Assembly (NCBI GenBank): GCA_028278625.1
Contig: JANQDY010000043.1
Span: 9,766 to 73,765, forward strand
Length of the DNA: 64,000 nt
Source: Thermodesulfobacteriota bacterium
GTDB lineage: Bacteria; Desulfobacterota; DSM-4660; Desulfatiglandales; Desulfatiglandaceae
Direction: 5' to 3'
Positions 28,009 through 36,484 of this stretch are shown here, one piece after another. Every line of letters begins with the position of its first letter. The stretch's first letter is position 1. The translations under genes were made by a program, and so were the position numbers. The notes under the pieces are model-generated. The model was not told the origin of the DNA, searched no databases, and saw nothing but the letters and a program-made list of their open reading frames with translations.

Positions 28009-28721
28009 CACTTCACGCTGCTCCGACGCGGTATGAACAGATACCCCACCCCGCGCACCGTTCGGATAAAGCGGGGATTCTTGGGATCATCACCCAGCTT
28101 ACCCCGCAGGGATGAGACATGCATATCGATGGACCGGTCAAACACATCAAAATTCCTTTCACCCACCCTGTTCAATAGCTGTTCCCGACTCAGGGCCCTT
28201 CCTTCCGCCCTGGCCAGGGTCAACAAAAGCTGATATTCAATGGGCGTCAAATCGAGGCGCACCCCCGCCAAGAAGACTTCATGTGCGTCCTCGTTAAACG
28301 CAAGATCCAAAAAACGCAATCCTCTCTCACCACTTTTTTCGCCCATTGCCATTTGGCTTCGCCTGATTACCGCACGGAGCCGGGCGAGCAATTCGCGTGT
28401 TGAAAAGGTTTTGGGAAGATAGTCATCCGCACCGATTTCGAGCCCCACAATCCGGTCTGTCTCATCTCCCCGGGAAGTCAGCATCAGCACCGGCACGTTT
28501 GATTTGACGCGCAACTGCCTGAGCAATTCAAAACCATCCATTTCTGGCAGCATTACGTCCAGGATAATGGCGTGATAGCCGCCTTTTATCGCCTTTTCCA
28601 AGCCGTCCAAACCGGAAAAAGCGCTTTCCACCTGATATCCCATGGAACCCAGGTATTCTTGTATCAGCCCGCAAAGCTTCTCATCGTCATCGATAATCAA
28701 TACCCGTTCGCTGGTGTTCAT
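28008..28721 (-). CDS. OmpR/CpxR-family response regulator
   Basis: 237 residues: receiver (1-120; DDDEKL acidic pocket, phospho-acceptor Asp in AIILDVMLPEMDG, switch Lys in DYLPKTF) and a C-terminal winged-helix DNA-binding domain (LDLTPIEYQLLLTLA; ISFIRTVRGVGYLF-like end). Start ATG 28721 follows GGAGGCG. Its stop overlaps the kinase start. A direct repeat matching an OmpR/CpxR site lies about 60 bases upstream, which suggests autoregulation together with the divergent EF-hand gene. Confidence 0.95.
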   Translation of the reverse strand: MNTSERVLIIDDDEKLCGLIQEYLGSMGYQVESAFSGLDGLEKAIKGGYHAIILDVMLPEMDGFELLRQLRVKSNVPVLMLTSRGDETDRIVGLEIGADDYLPKTFSTRELLARLRAVIRRSQMAMGEKSGERGLRFLDLAFNEDAHEVFLAGVRLDLTPIEYQLLLTLARAEGRALSREQLLNRVGERNFDVFDRSIDMHVSSLRGKLGDDPKNPRFIRTVRGVGYLFIPRRSSVK

Positions 28722-28781
28722 GGCACGCCTCCCTGATCGCTAAATTGAGAATAACCCAACTTCCTCCCTTTGAGAACCCCT

Positions 28782-28797
28782 TTTACAAAACATTTAC
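28782..28797 (-). promoter_or_regulatory. CpxR-like direct repeat in the divergent promoter region
   Basis: On the minus strand GTAAA-N6-GTAAA (TTTAC at 28782-28786 and 28793-28797 on +). The 11-base period is that of OmpR-family sites; the CpxR consensus is GTAAA-N5-GTAAA. It lies between the regulator start (28721) and the EF-hand gene start (28918), so either or both may be controlled. Inference from pattern and position. Confidence 0.5.
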
Positions 28798-28917
28798 AAA
28801 TCCCTGAAAAAGTCATGATAAAGGAATTACAGGCGAATACTAGATTGATACCGAAACCGCGCAGTTTCAACAACAAGCGCTTTTGCCAAAACCAAAACCC
28901 TTGAAGGAGGTCTCAAA

Positions 28918-29361
28918 ATGAAACAAATGATGCTCGCAATGATAATGCTTTTAGCATTTGCAATCAATTCCGGATTGGTAGCGGCGGAAACCACGGAAAA
29001 ACAGAGGCCAGGCATGATTGAACGTCATGACCAGGATGGGGACAACCGACTATCAAGTGATGAATTTCCCGGGCCGGATGAACATTTCAATCATATTGAC
29101 ACGGATGGTGATGGTTACATCAGCGAGACGGAAGCTCAAAATGCCCCTCGACCGGGAAGAAACGGAAAAAAAGAGGGGGGTGTTCCGGGAGGATTTTATC
29201 AGGATGATGAAAACGGAGACGGTGTAGTTTCCCAAAGCGAATTTTCAGGGCCGGAAGATCATTTCGACAAGCTGGATCTTGACGGGGACGGCTATATACA
29301 GGAGAGCGAAGCGGCCCAAGGCCCTCCCGGCAAGCCACGCCGAAACCGAAGCGATCAGTAG
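28918..29361 (+). CDS. Exported EF-hand Ca2+-binding protein
   Basis: 147 residues with a signal peptide ending near residue 23 (LVAAE). Four EF-hand loops in two pairs: DQDGDNRLSSDEF, DTDGDGYISETEA, DENGDGVVSQSEF and DLDGDGYIQESEA, all with the canonical 1-3-5-12 acidic pattern; the two halves are internal duplicates separated by a basic linker. Probably a periplasmic calcium-binding protein. Strong ribosome site GGAGGTC. Divergent from the CpxR-like regulator with a shared site between, so it may be a target or accessory of that two-component system. Confidence 0.92.
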   Translation: MKQMMLAMIMLLAFAINSGLVAAETTEKQRPGMIERHDQDGDNRLSSDEFPGPDEHFNHIDTDGDGYISETEAQNAPRPGRNGKKEGGVPGGFYQDDENGDGVVSQSEFSGPEDHFDKLDLDGDGYIQESEAAQGPPGKPRRNRSDQ

Positions 29362-29404
29362 GCGTAGATCAATGAAATTTTTCAATCACCAGACCCATGT
29401 CTTA

Positions 29405-30610
29405 TCAGGGTTCCCTACCCGATCCATTGACAGGGCTGCTGCCTTCCAGCAAATCCCTGAATTCGTCACTGATCCGATCCCCTTCAGCGAGATCGGCCAG
29501 AAGGCGGCTGCCCACTGCCGTGGGGGCAAAAACCAGGTCGGCCCTGGCCAATTTCAGCCTGCCGATGGCATTGATGGCATTGGCCACTGCCAACACCCGC
29601 ACTTCCGGGTTCAAATCCTTTGCCAGAAGGGTGATAAAGGCGTTGTCGCCGTCATTATCACCTGCCGCGATCACCAGGGCCGCTTTTTTGATGCCGGCTT
29701 TGAGCTGTACCGCTTCATCGGTGGGGTCTCCCACAATATCGGCTTCTTGGGGCACATTATCGCCTCTAATCATAATACGAACGAAAGTAAGCTTCCGGTT
29801 TGCCAGTTCTCTGGCGGTATTGGCGGCGATACTCCCTTCTCCGGCCAGTATGATATGTTTTTCCAGTTTCATTCGGCCTCCTTCCGGATTTAGCATGTGG
29901 CCCAGCTTCCTGGTAATGGCAGGCCCCAGCACGGATGCGATTGCGGTTGCAAAAACGCTCAACCCCACAATCAGTAACGACACCACAAAGAGTCGGGTTT
30001 CGGGCGTAACAGGCGCTATGTCGCCGTAACCGACGGTGGAAAGCGTTATGATGGTGAAATACAATGAAGTGGTCAGATCATGAACGGGGGGCCTGAAACC
30101 ATCGCCCAAAAGGTAACTGCCGAAGGTTCCGTAAGCCAGAATGGAGAAAATGCCGGTGAGGGAAATGGCATAATTGGCGATTTTGGTCTGACGGCTGAAA
30201 TGATGCCGTAGCGGAATCATCACCACCAGCATCACGGCGGCAAAAACAATCCGCTTGCTCCATAGGTCCTGGACCAGGTTCACGCCCAGGGTTATCAAAA
30301 GCAGGATGATGGCGAATGACCATGCGGAAGCAAGACGTCTGAGCAGGCCGAAACCCACCAATACCAGTCCCACGCCCAGAATGGCCTGAGTACTGTTGCC
30401 CAGGATGGCAAGGGCCTTTTCCAAGCCCACGAATGGACTGAACTGCTTGAAGGGCAACAACTCGAAATTAAGGCTCCTTGAAAGATTCAGCCCACCGGCG
30501 GTGATAATGGCCGCGGCCACCGGCCAGTGAGGCCAGAAACCCAAAAGCCAGCCCGCAAAGCGCCGCCACCGGCCGGAGCGAACAGGATTGGTTGCTTTTT
30601 TATCTCCCAT
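29405..30610 (-). CDS. kch: Voltage-gated-type K+ channel with TrkA-N (RCK) domain, Kch homologue
   Basis: About 401 residues from ATG 30610; the longer form from 30673 would begin inside mglA. About four hydrophobic helices precede the pore; the selectivity filter is TLSTVGYGDIAP, followed by a last helix RLFVVSLLIVGLSVFATAIA. The C-terminal TrkA-N domain starts HIILAGEGSIAANTA and contains DNDGDNAFITLLAKDL. Sequence and layout match E. coli Kch closely. It sits 17 bases after mglA, in the same direction. Confidence 0.9.
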   Translation of the reverse strand: MGDKKATNPVRSGRWRRFAGWLLGFWPHWPVAAAIITAGGLNLSRSLNFELLPFKQFSPFVGLEKALAILGNSTQAILGVGLVLVGFGLLRRLASAWSFAIILLLITLGVNLVQDLWSKRIVFAAVMLVVMIPLRHHFSRQTKIANYAISLTGIFSILAYGTFGSYLLGDGFRPPVHDLTTSLYFTIITLSTVGYGDIAPVTPETRLFVVSLLIVGLSVFATAIASVLGPAITRKLGHMLNPEGGRMKLEKHIILAGEGSIAANTARELANRKLTFVRIMIRGDNVPQEADIVGDPTDEAVQLKAGIKKAALVIAAGDNDGDNAFITLLAKDLNPEVRVLAVANAINAIGRLKLARADLVFAPTAVGSRLLADLAEGDRISDEFRDLLEGSSPVNGSGREP

Positions 30611-30627
30611 GGGATTCTGGAGCAAGT

Positions 30628-31233
30628 CTATTCCAGTTTGTTTTGGAGGGATTCGAGGGTGAGTTTCAAACACTCTTTCAGGGTCGCGCCGACACCTTGG
30701 CCGTTTTGGGCGCTGGCGGAAAAAGAGGGAACCTGTAATTGCCGGTTCATATCTCTCTCCATGCTTTCAACGGGCAAAAGGCGAATCCCCTCTTTTTCGA
30801 GATCCCTTTTGTTGTATTGAAGAACCAAAGGAATTTCGGAGATTTTCAACCCATAGCCTTTGAGGTTCTCCTGAAGGTTCTTCAAAGACATGATATTGTG
30901 CTCTCGCCTTAAGAGAAGAGAGTCCGCCACGAAGACCAACCCGTCGACACCCCTTAAAACCACTTTTCTTGTGGAGTTATACCGCACCTGGCCGGGAACC
31001 GTGTAGATCTGTACTCTCACGGTATAGCCTCGGATCGTCCCAATCTTAAGGGGCAGGAAATCAAAGAACAGCGTTCGATCGCCTTTTGTATTGATGGAAA
31101 CCATCTCCCCTGCCGCCTGTTTCCGGTAGGTCTTGAAAATATACTCCAAATTGGTCGTTTTTCCGCCGCGACCGGGACCGTAATATACGATCTTGCACTC
31201 CATCTCTTTGGTCTTGAAGTTCAGGTTGGCCAT
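30628..31233 (-). CDS. mglA: MglA-like Ras-family GTPase
   Basis: 201 residues from ATG 31233, the family's usual size; upstream in-frame starts add 42 residues with no family match. P-loop YYGPGRGGKTTNLEYIF, switch region GQVRYNSTRKVVLRGVDGLVFVAD and the base-specificity motif NKRD are present. MglA sets cell polarity and places type IV pili and gliding machinery. No MglB-type GAP gene is adjacent. The divergent gene encodes a PilB/GspE-type ATPase, a fitting partner. Confidence 0.95.
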   Translation of the reverse strand: MANLNFKTKEMECKIVYYGPGRGGKTTNLEYIFKTYRKQAAGEMVSINTKGDRTLFFDFLPLKIGTIRGYTVRVQIYTVPGQVRYNSTRKVVLRGVDGLVFVADSLLLRREHNIMSLKNLQENLKGYGLKISEIPLVLQYNKRDLEKEGIRLLPVESMERDMNRQLQVPSFSASAQNGQGVGATLKECLKLTLESLQNKLE

Positions 31234-31593
31234 AGGCTTAATCCCAAAAACGCCACATTCATCAATTGTATGACGTGGCATGTCAAATAGCGTCAAATTC
31301 AAAAGAGAAAAACCGAATGCTGGAACTAAACAGCATTCATGACCTGTAAGAATATTCAAAAAAGCCGAAACTCGTCAAGCAACTTCTTTAATTACTATCC
31401 ATAACTTATATCTTGACACCGATTCCCTGTTTTCCTAATCTCTAGTGAATATTGTACGTTGCTGGAAGTTATCGGCGCTTTTGTTGTCGTCACCTATGTT
31501 TCAGCTAGTCGTTACCTGGCTGTTTTTCAACTTCAAAAGAAATTTACTTTGGCCAATCATAGGCCTGTTTAAGTTTTGCTGAGACCGTAGAAA
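31234..31593 (+). promoter_or_regulatory. Divergent intergenic region mglA / pilB-like, with a possible sigma70 promoter
   Basis: 360 bases without a gene. On the plus strand TTGACA (31413-31418) and TAATCT (31436-31441) are 17 bases apart, a fair -35 with a poor -10; this would give a leader of about 145 bases before the ATPase gene. No strong terminator or repeat seen. The upstream half is AT-rich and presumably carries the mglA promoter. Confidence 0.35.
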
Positions 31594-33936
31594 ATGGATT
31601 TTGACAGCGGGATAAAGGAAATTGAGATCTATCGTTCCATGGGATTACTCAAGGAAGCCCTGATGGTTTGCGATGAAGTGCTCGTTGTGATTCCAAAAGA
31701 TGACACCGAACGGCACAACGTCATCGAGAAAAAGATCCGGGCTTTGAGGAAAGAGATCGAGGACCATAAAACACATGTCCCCCGGATTTCCGAGGAAGAT
31801 ATTTCGGTCATAAAAGAGGCGATCGCGGTGGACGGCGAGCGGGGCATTCTGGATAATGCCGTGGCCTTTAAGCAACTGGGACTCATGAATGAAGCCGTCA
31901 AAGAATATGAACGGCTGCTCAAAACCGAATACCCGGTTAGCAAGATCATCCCGGACTTTACGGAATGCCTTCTCAAAATGGTTCATCCCGGTGAAGCCGT
32001 AAAACGGGTCCTTGAGACGGTCTCAAAATTGAGTCTCAAAAATAACCAGTTGGCCCAAATCCGTTTCTCCCTGGGACTCCTGTTGGAAGACGACGGACAC
32101 AAGGATCTGGCGCTGGCCCAATACAAAGCCGCTTCCAAGCTGGATCCCGCAAGCCGTGAGATAGCCCACAAACTGAGAATCGGCACGGCAGCGGTGACTC
32201 CCGGATCCCGATACAGCTATCTCCTGAAAAAGCGAAGCGTAACCCTCTCCCAACTCCAAAATGCCCTGGCCATTTCCAAAAAAGTCAAGAAAAGCGTGGA
32301 ATTTGTACTGATTGACCAATTTAAGATCCCTCTGGAGATTATCGGGAAATCTCTTTCGGAATTCTATGATTGTCCCTTTCGAAGTTTCGAACCGGATTTG
32401 CCGGTCCCCGTTGAAATCATCACCAATCTAAAGAAGGCCTATCTCCTGCATGCCGGTTGGGTTCCCCTGAATTGGAGCAAAAGAGGACTGCAAATTCTCA
32501 TAGATGACCCCAGAGATCTCAGAAAAATCGATCAGGTTACCGGACTGATGAAAGCCAACCGGATTGAGTTCTCGGTTGGTATCAAGGAGGATATTGAACA
32601 GTTCATCCAACATTTCTTTGAAAAAAACCCTGAAAAAACCAGCGAAGAAATGATCGAAGAACTGGACATGATTTCTTTCGTCAATTTTGAGGAAGAACAG
32701 CCGGAAGAGATCGATGATCTAATGGATGAATCATCCAGCAAGATCGTCAAACTGATCGATCAGATAATTGTCACCGCTTTCAGGAACAACGCGTCAGACA
32801 TTCATTTCGAACCCTCGGTGATTTCCAAAAAGACCCAGATTCGATTTCGAACGGATGGGGTCTGCCAGAAGTATATCGACGTCCCTTTGGGCATGGCCAG
32901 AGGCATGCTTTCACGCATTAAGATCATGGCCGGACTCGACATCGCCGAAAAAAGGCTGCCCCAGGACGGAAAAATCAAATTCAGACGGAAAGGCATCCAC
33001 CCCTTTGAACTGAGACTTGCGACCCTGCCCACTTCCGGGGGATATGAATCCGCCACGCTCCGCATACTGGCCGATCCAGGGGCCATGAAGCTTGAAGAAA
33101 TGGGATTAAACGATCGGAATTTAGAGGTCCTCAAAAGAATGATCAAACAACCTCACGGGCTGATACTGGCGGCGGGTCCCACAGGTTCCGGAAAGACAAC
33201 CGCCCTCCATGCGGCCCTGGGAGTGATCAATCAACCGGAGATCAAAATATGGACCGCGGAAGATCCCATTGAGATTACTCAGCAGGGATTGAGCCAGGTT
33301 GAAGTAAAGCCCAAAATCGGTCTCGATTTTGCCCGGGTTATGCGGTCTTTTCTGAGGGCTGATCCTGATGTGATCATGATCGGCGAAATGCGTGATTTTG
33401 AGACCGCATCCACGGCCCTGGAAGCGTCGTTGACCGGGCATCTTGTTTTTTCGACCCTGCATACCAATAGCGCACCTGAAACCGTTACGCGACTGCTGGA
33501 TATGGGCTTGAACACGCTGAATTTTTCAGACGCGTTTCTCTGCGTGCTGGCGCAACGGCTCATCCGCAGACTCTGTCTGAACTGCCGTAAGGCTTATCAT
33601 CCCTCCAGGGAGAGCTTTGATGAGATTGTAAATGAATACGGCAGCGAGCACTTCAAAAAGACCGGCATCGAATATTCGGCAACCCTGAAGTTATACACCG
33701 CCAAGGGGTGTGAAGAATGCAACCAGACCGGCTACAAGGGACGAACGGCCATTCACGAACTCATGGAAGGAACGCCCCGAATCAAAGAGTTGATTAAGGA
33801 ACGGGCAAACCTTGAGGCCCTTTTGTCGCGGTCCTTGAAAGAAGGAATGACAACCCTTAAGCAGGATGGTATTGAAAGAGTTTTTAAGGGAGTGACGGAT
33901 ATCGGCGAAGTGCGGCGGGTCTGTATCAATCGTTGA
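31594..33936 (+). CDS. PilB/GspE-family secretion ATPase with N-terminal TPR-like region
   Basis: 780 residues. Residues 1-200 are helical repeat-like (LKEALMVCDEVL, NEAVKEYERLL, DLALAQYKAASKLDPAS), resembling TPRs. Around 215-350 is an MshEN-type domain (SVTLSQLQNALAISKKVKK), a fold that binds c-di-GMP in some homologues. The C-terminal T2SSE ATPase has Walker A GPTGSGKTT, Walker B VIMIGEMRD, the His box HTNSAPETVTRL and a zinc site CLNCRKAY...CEECNQTGYKGR. It would power pilus extension or type II secretion. The TPR extension is unusual. No other pilus genes are adjacent, but MglA is divergent. Confidence 0.92.
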   Translation: MDFDSGIKEIEIYRSMGLLKEALMVCDEVLVVIPKDDTERHNVIEKKIRALRKEIEDHKTHVPRISEEDISVIKEAIAVDGERGILDNAVAFKQLGLMNEAVKEYERLLKTEYPVSKIIPDFTECLLKMVHPGEAVKRVLETVSKLSLKNNQLAQIRFSLGLLLEDDGHKDLALAQYKAASKLDPASREIAHKLRIGTAAVTPGSRYSYLLKKRSVTLSQLQNALAISKKVKKSVEFVLIDQFKIPLEIIGKSLSEFYDCPFRSFEPDLPVPVEIITNLKKAYLLHAGWVPLNWSKRGLQILIDDPRDLRKIDQVTGLMKANRIEFSVGIKEDIEQFIQHFFEKNPEKTSEEMIEELDMISFVNFEEEQPEEIDDLMDESSSKIVKLIDQIIVTAFRNNASDIHFEPSVISKKTQIRFRTDGVCQKYIDVPLGMARGMLSRIKIMAGLDIAEKRLPQDGKIKFRRKGIHPFELRLATLPTSGGYESATLRILADPGAMKLEEMGLNDRNLEVLKRMIKQPHGLILAAGPTGSGKTTALHAALGVINQPEIKIWTAEDPIEITQQGLSQVEVKPKIGLDFARVMRSFLRADPDVIMIGEMRDFETASTALEASLTGHLVFSTLHTNSAPETVTRLLDMGLNTLNFSDAFLCVLAQRLIRRLCLNCRKAYHPSRESFDEIVNEYGSEHFKKTGIEYSATLKLYTAKGCEECNQTGYKGRTAIHELMEGTPRIKELIKERANLEALLSRSLKEGMTTLKQDGIERVFKGVTDIGEVRRVCINR

Positions 33937-33992
33937 GACGATGCTGCAAAAGACAACACGACTGTTCCCTTTCGATGCAGAAGAGGTTTTAA

Positions 33993-34799
33993 ATGCCTGA
34001 AAATGCCTTAATTGTTGATAACGATTTCTTCTTTGTGAAATTCTTGGGCAATTTATTGAAGGAAAGAGGCTTCCATGTATCCCAGGCCTACAACGGGAAA
34101 CAGGGAATTCTGGCCTTGGAAAATCGGATGGTGGATTATATTTTCGTCAACATTCTCATGCCCAGGATTGACGGCAGACAGTTTATTGATTTTGTGAAGG
34201 AAAAATACGCGACCCATGAATTCTCAATTATCGGCATGTCTGATTCCATCATCGAATTAAGGGAGCTGCAAAGAGAGGTTTGTGCGGACTATTATCTCCA
34301 AAAACAGCCCATTGAAAAAATGGCCGAATACGTGGACCGTTTTATGGAGTATGTGGAAGGCGACCCCTTTCTCTCCGCACCGGACAAAGACCTTTTTGAC
34401 CATGAAAAGCTCTTTCGCCGCCAGGCAACGGTCGACTTACTGGAGAGTCTGAGTTTTCAGCAGGGGATTGCCGAAAGTGCCGGAATGGGGATTATCGTGG
34501 CGGAAAAGGATGCCAGAATCGTGTTTGTAAACAGGTTGGGCCTTGAAATCCTGAACCAACCGATCTCAAAGCTGCTATCCACCCGAATAACGGAGATCTT
34601 TCCGGCGGATGAAAAGAAAAAGATCCTGACCGGTCTTAAAACCGTCGCAAAAGACACGGAACTTCGGCGGCAGTCCCTTGCCATTGTCATGAACAATATC
34701 GCCGTTCAGGTGGTCGTCTCCCTTTTTCGGGTGGAGGGAGAGATTGAAGGATGGGTTCTGCTGCTCAATAACATGGACCCCTTAAAAGATATACACTGA
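33993..34799 (+). CDS. Pseudo-receiver (Asn at phospho-acceptor) plus PAS-like domain
   Basis: 268 residues. Receiver-like domain (1-125): acidic pocket IVDND at the start, but the site usually Asp reads YIFVNILMPRIDG, an Asn; the Lys is within YLQKQPI. So canonical phosphorylation is unlikely. Residues ~150-265 form a PAS-like domain (GIAESAGMGIIVAEKDARIVF, NRLGLEILNQPI). There is no output domain. It starts 57 bases after the PilB-like gene and is probably cotranscribed, so it may be an adaptor for the ATPase or MglA. Good start: GAGG before ATG 33993. Confidence 0.8.
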   Translation: MPENALIVDNDFFFVKFLGNLLKERGFHVSQAYNGKQGILALENRMVDYIFVNILMPRIDGRQFIDFVKEKYATHEFSIIGMSDSIIELRELQREVCADYYLQKQPIEKMAEYVDRFMEYVEGDPFLSAPDKDLFDHEKLFRRQATVDLLESLSFQQGIAESAGMGIIVAEKDARIVFVNRLGLEILNQPISKLLSTRITEIFPADEKKKILTGLKTVAKDTELRRQSLAIVMNNIAVQVVVSLFRVEGEIEGWVLLLNNMDPLKDIH

Positions 34800-34816
34800 C
34801 ATGCGCCTCGGTCACC

Positions 34817-35659
34817 TTACGGTGTGTTTTGCTCCTGGGGTGTTGCAGCGATACGCTTCCGGGTGCTGAAAAAGTGCATCATGCTTTCCACCACCTCCGC
34901 CATGAATCCGTAATCCAGCTTGTCTAGGGTGTCGGAGGGCAGGTGATAGTGAGGATTCCGGTAGAAGGCTGAATCCGTGACCATGACCGCTTTATATCCG
35001 TAATCCCAAAATGCGGAATGATCACTGAGTCTGATGGAAGGTATGAGCCAACCGCCGAAAGGCACGGTCAACGGAATGACCGGAAGCTCAGGGTTCTGTT
35101 CGAAGCTCCGGGCCAGGGATCGGGTAAGACCCAGAGACTTCAGGTTGCCAACGATGCCGATAAACTCTCCGTTATCCGGATAATCAAAGAACATGAGGGG
35201 AAAGGGATACTTCTGACATCCCGGTGTGCTGCACGTGTATCCGACCATCTCCAGACAGATCATTCCGTCTATCTTTTCCCCGGAACGTTTTGCCTGACGC
35301 GCGTATACCCGGCTGCTCATGCGGGGGGTGTCAAAGACGGGCGGTTCCTCCAGGGCAAATGATGCGAACCGAACAGCCAGATCCAAGTCTTCGCGGACTG
35401 CGAGAGCGGCCAGGTGGCGGGCGATTTCAAGCTGTACCGCGACAGCACTGGCATTATCGTCGGCCCCCACGGTTCCTGAGACCGAGTCATAATGGGCGCC
35501 CAACAAGAACCGCTCGGCCGGTGCGTCTTTAAAAGCCACGTCGGCCAGCACATTGGCCACGGTTACATCCCCGTAGGAATAAGGTGCCCTTTGCACGGGC
35601 ATACCCAGGTCTAGGTAAAATGGCTCATCCCGGATTAACGTGAAGCTCTTTTCATCCAA
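34817..35659 (-). pseudogene. M28 zinc aminopeptidase, N-terminally truncated
   Basis: 280 codons are open. Zinc ligands and catalytic acid typical of M28 are visible: GAHYDSVSGTVGADDNASA, ALEEPPVF, EMVGYTC and HYHLPSDTLD. Missing are the signal peptide and the first ~60 residues of the usual domain. The only start is a TTG at 35659 without a ribosome site, and an in-frame TGA lies two codons upstream. The methyltransferase/nuclease module begins just beyond, so its insertion probably cut off the 5' end. Alternatively a short intracellular form is still made. Confidence 0.7.
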
Positions 35660-35755
35660 AAATCACACAAATCCGCGATGAGCCTCTCTTTCTAAATTGC
35701 CTAAGGGATTACAAGTAAGTAATAGTCCAACGGGTGAAAAACCAACAAGTGGATT

Positions 35756-36472
35756 TCAAGTCATCCTGATCCAAATGTGACGTAACTCGCAAACACCAAG
35801 ATCATCCACCCTCCGATGCTGAGACTTGAGTGTGCTGATCCCAATGTCCGAATCGTCGCTCAGACTCTGAAGAATATCGGAAAGACTCCAAGCCGAGGTG
35901 GGTACCGCCGCCAAGTCCCGAATCCAGTAGTTCACCTGACTCAGCCAGTGGGGAAAGGAGCTCTCCTGAACATAGGCTATCATGGCTGCGAAGGTATGTG
36001 CAGCTCCGTGATAGCCGAATTTGAAACGCTGGATCCCCCCCGTCGTGCCGGATTCGGTATTCACGTATTCGCGTTCGTCCCGGTCTTTCCCTTTCGGCGT
36101 TGGGAGCCGCTTACACTCAATGGGAAACAGCGCGTCAAACTGGCTGTGCCTCCGGCCTTCTATGATAAGAGCAGCTGCACGAGGTTTCACCGCAAGGTCT
36201 ATCTTTCTGCCTCCACGCGTTTCATCGCCAATCTCGGTTCGGAACTGGACATGGTCCCAAGTAGTTGAGTAGTGGACGGCGCTATTGAGATAGTCGCATA
36301 AGTGCTCGGTCAATATGGTTTCCGCATTTGCCCTCGGACGGTCTGGATGATCGCGCCATCCGGGAAGTTCCTTTACGATGAAACCCACAAGTTCCAGCTT
36401 TGCAGTGGAAGGCAAGTGAATATTTCGGTCGAGTCTGCCTGATCGAATGATGTTAAAATTGTCCGTCAGCAT
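35756..36472 (-). CDS. PD-(D/E)xK nuclease-like protein of a DNA modification module
   Basis: 238 residues, no signal peptide. Nuclease-like motif: KIDLAVKPRA (Asp), then FPIECKRLP (ECK) about 30 residues later, i.e. the D...ExK pattern of restriction-type nucleases, with a preceding helix Glu in RANAETILTEHL. The rest shows no known domain. It follows the methyltransferase gene by 12 bases and is presumably its partner, perhaps the cleavage subunit. I do not recognise a named family; the motif was read by eye. Confidence 0.6.
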   Translation of the reverse strand: MLTDNFNIIRSGRLDRNIHLPSTAKLELVGFIVKELPGWRDHPDRPRANAETILTEHLCDYLNSAVHYSTTWDHVQFRTEIGDETRGGRKIDLAVKPRAAALIIEGRRHSQFDALFPIECKRLPTPKGKDRDEREYVNTESGTTGGIQRFKFGYHGAAHTFAAMIAYVQESSFPHWLSQVNYWIRDLAAVPTSAWSLSDILQSLSDDSDIGISTLKSQHRRVDDLGVCELRHIWIRMT

Positions 36473-36484
36473 TATCGCAAAGCC

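Noticed and set aside
29600..29625. tRNA T-arm-like text (gggttcaaatcc)
   Set aside because: Lies inside the kch coding region and no acceptor stem can be formed.
30611..30673. Longer N-terminus for the Kch channel
   Set aside because: It would start inside mglA and adds residues absent from Kch proteins.
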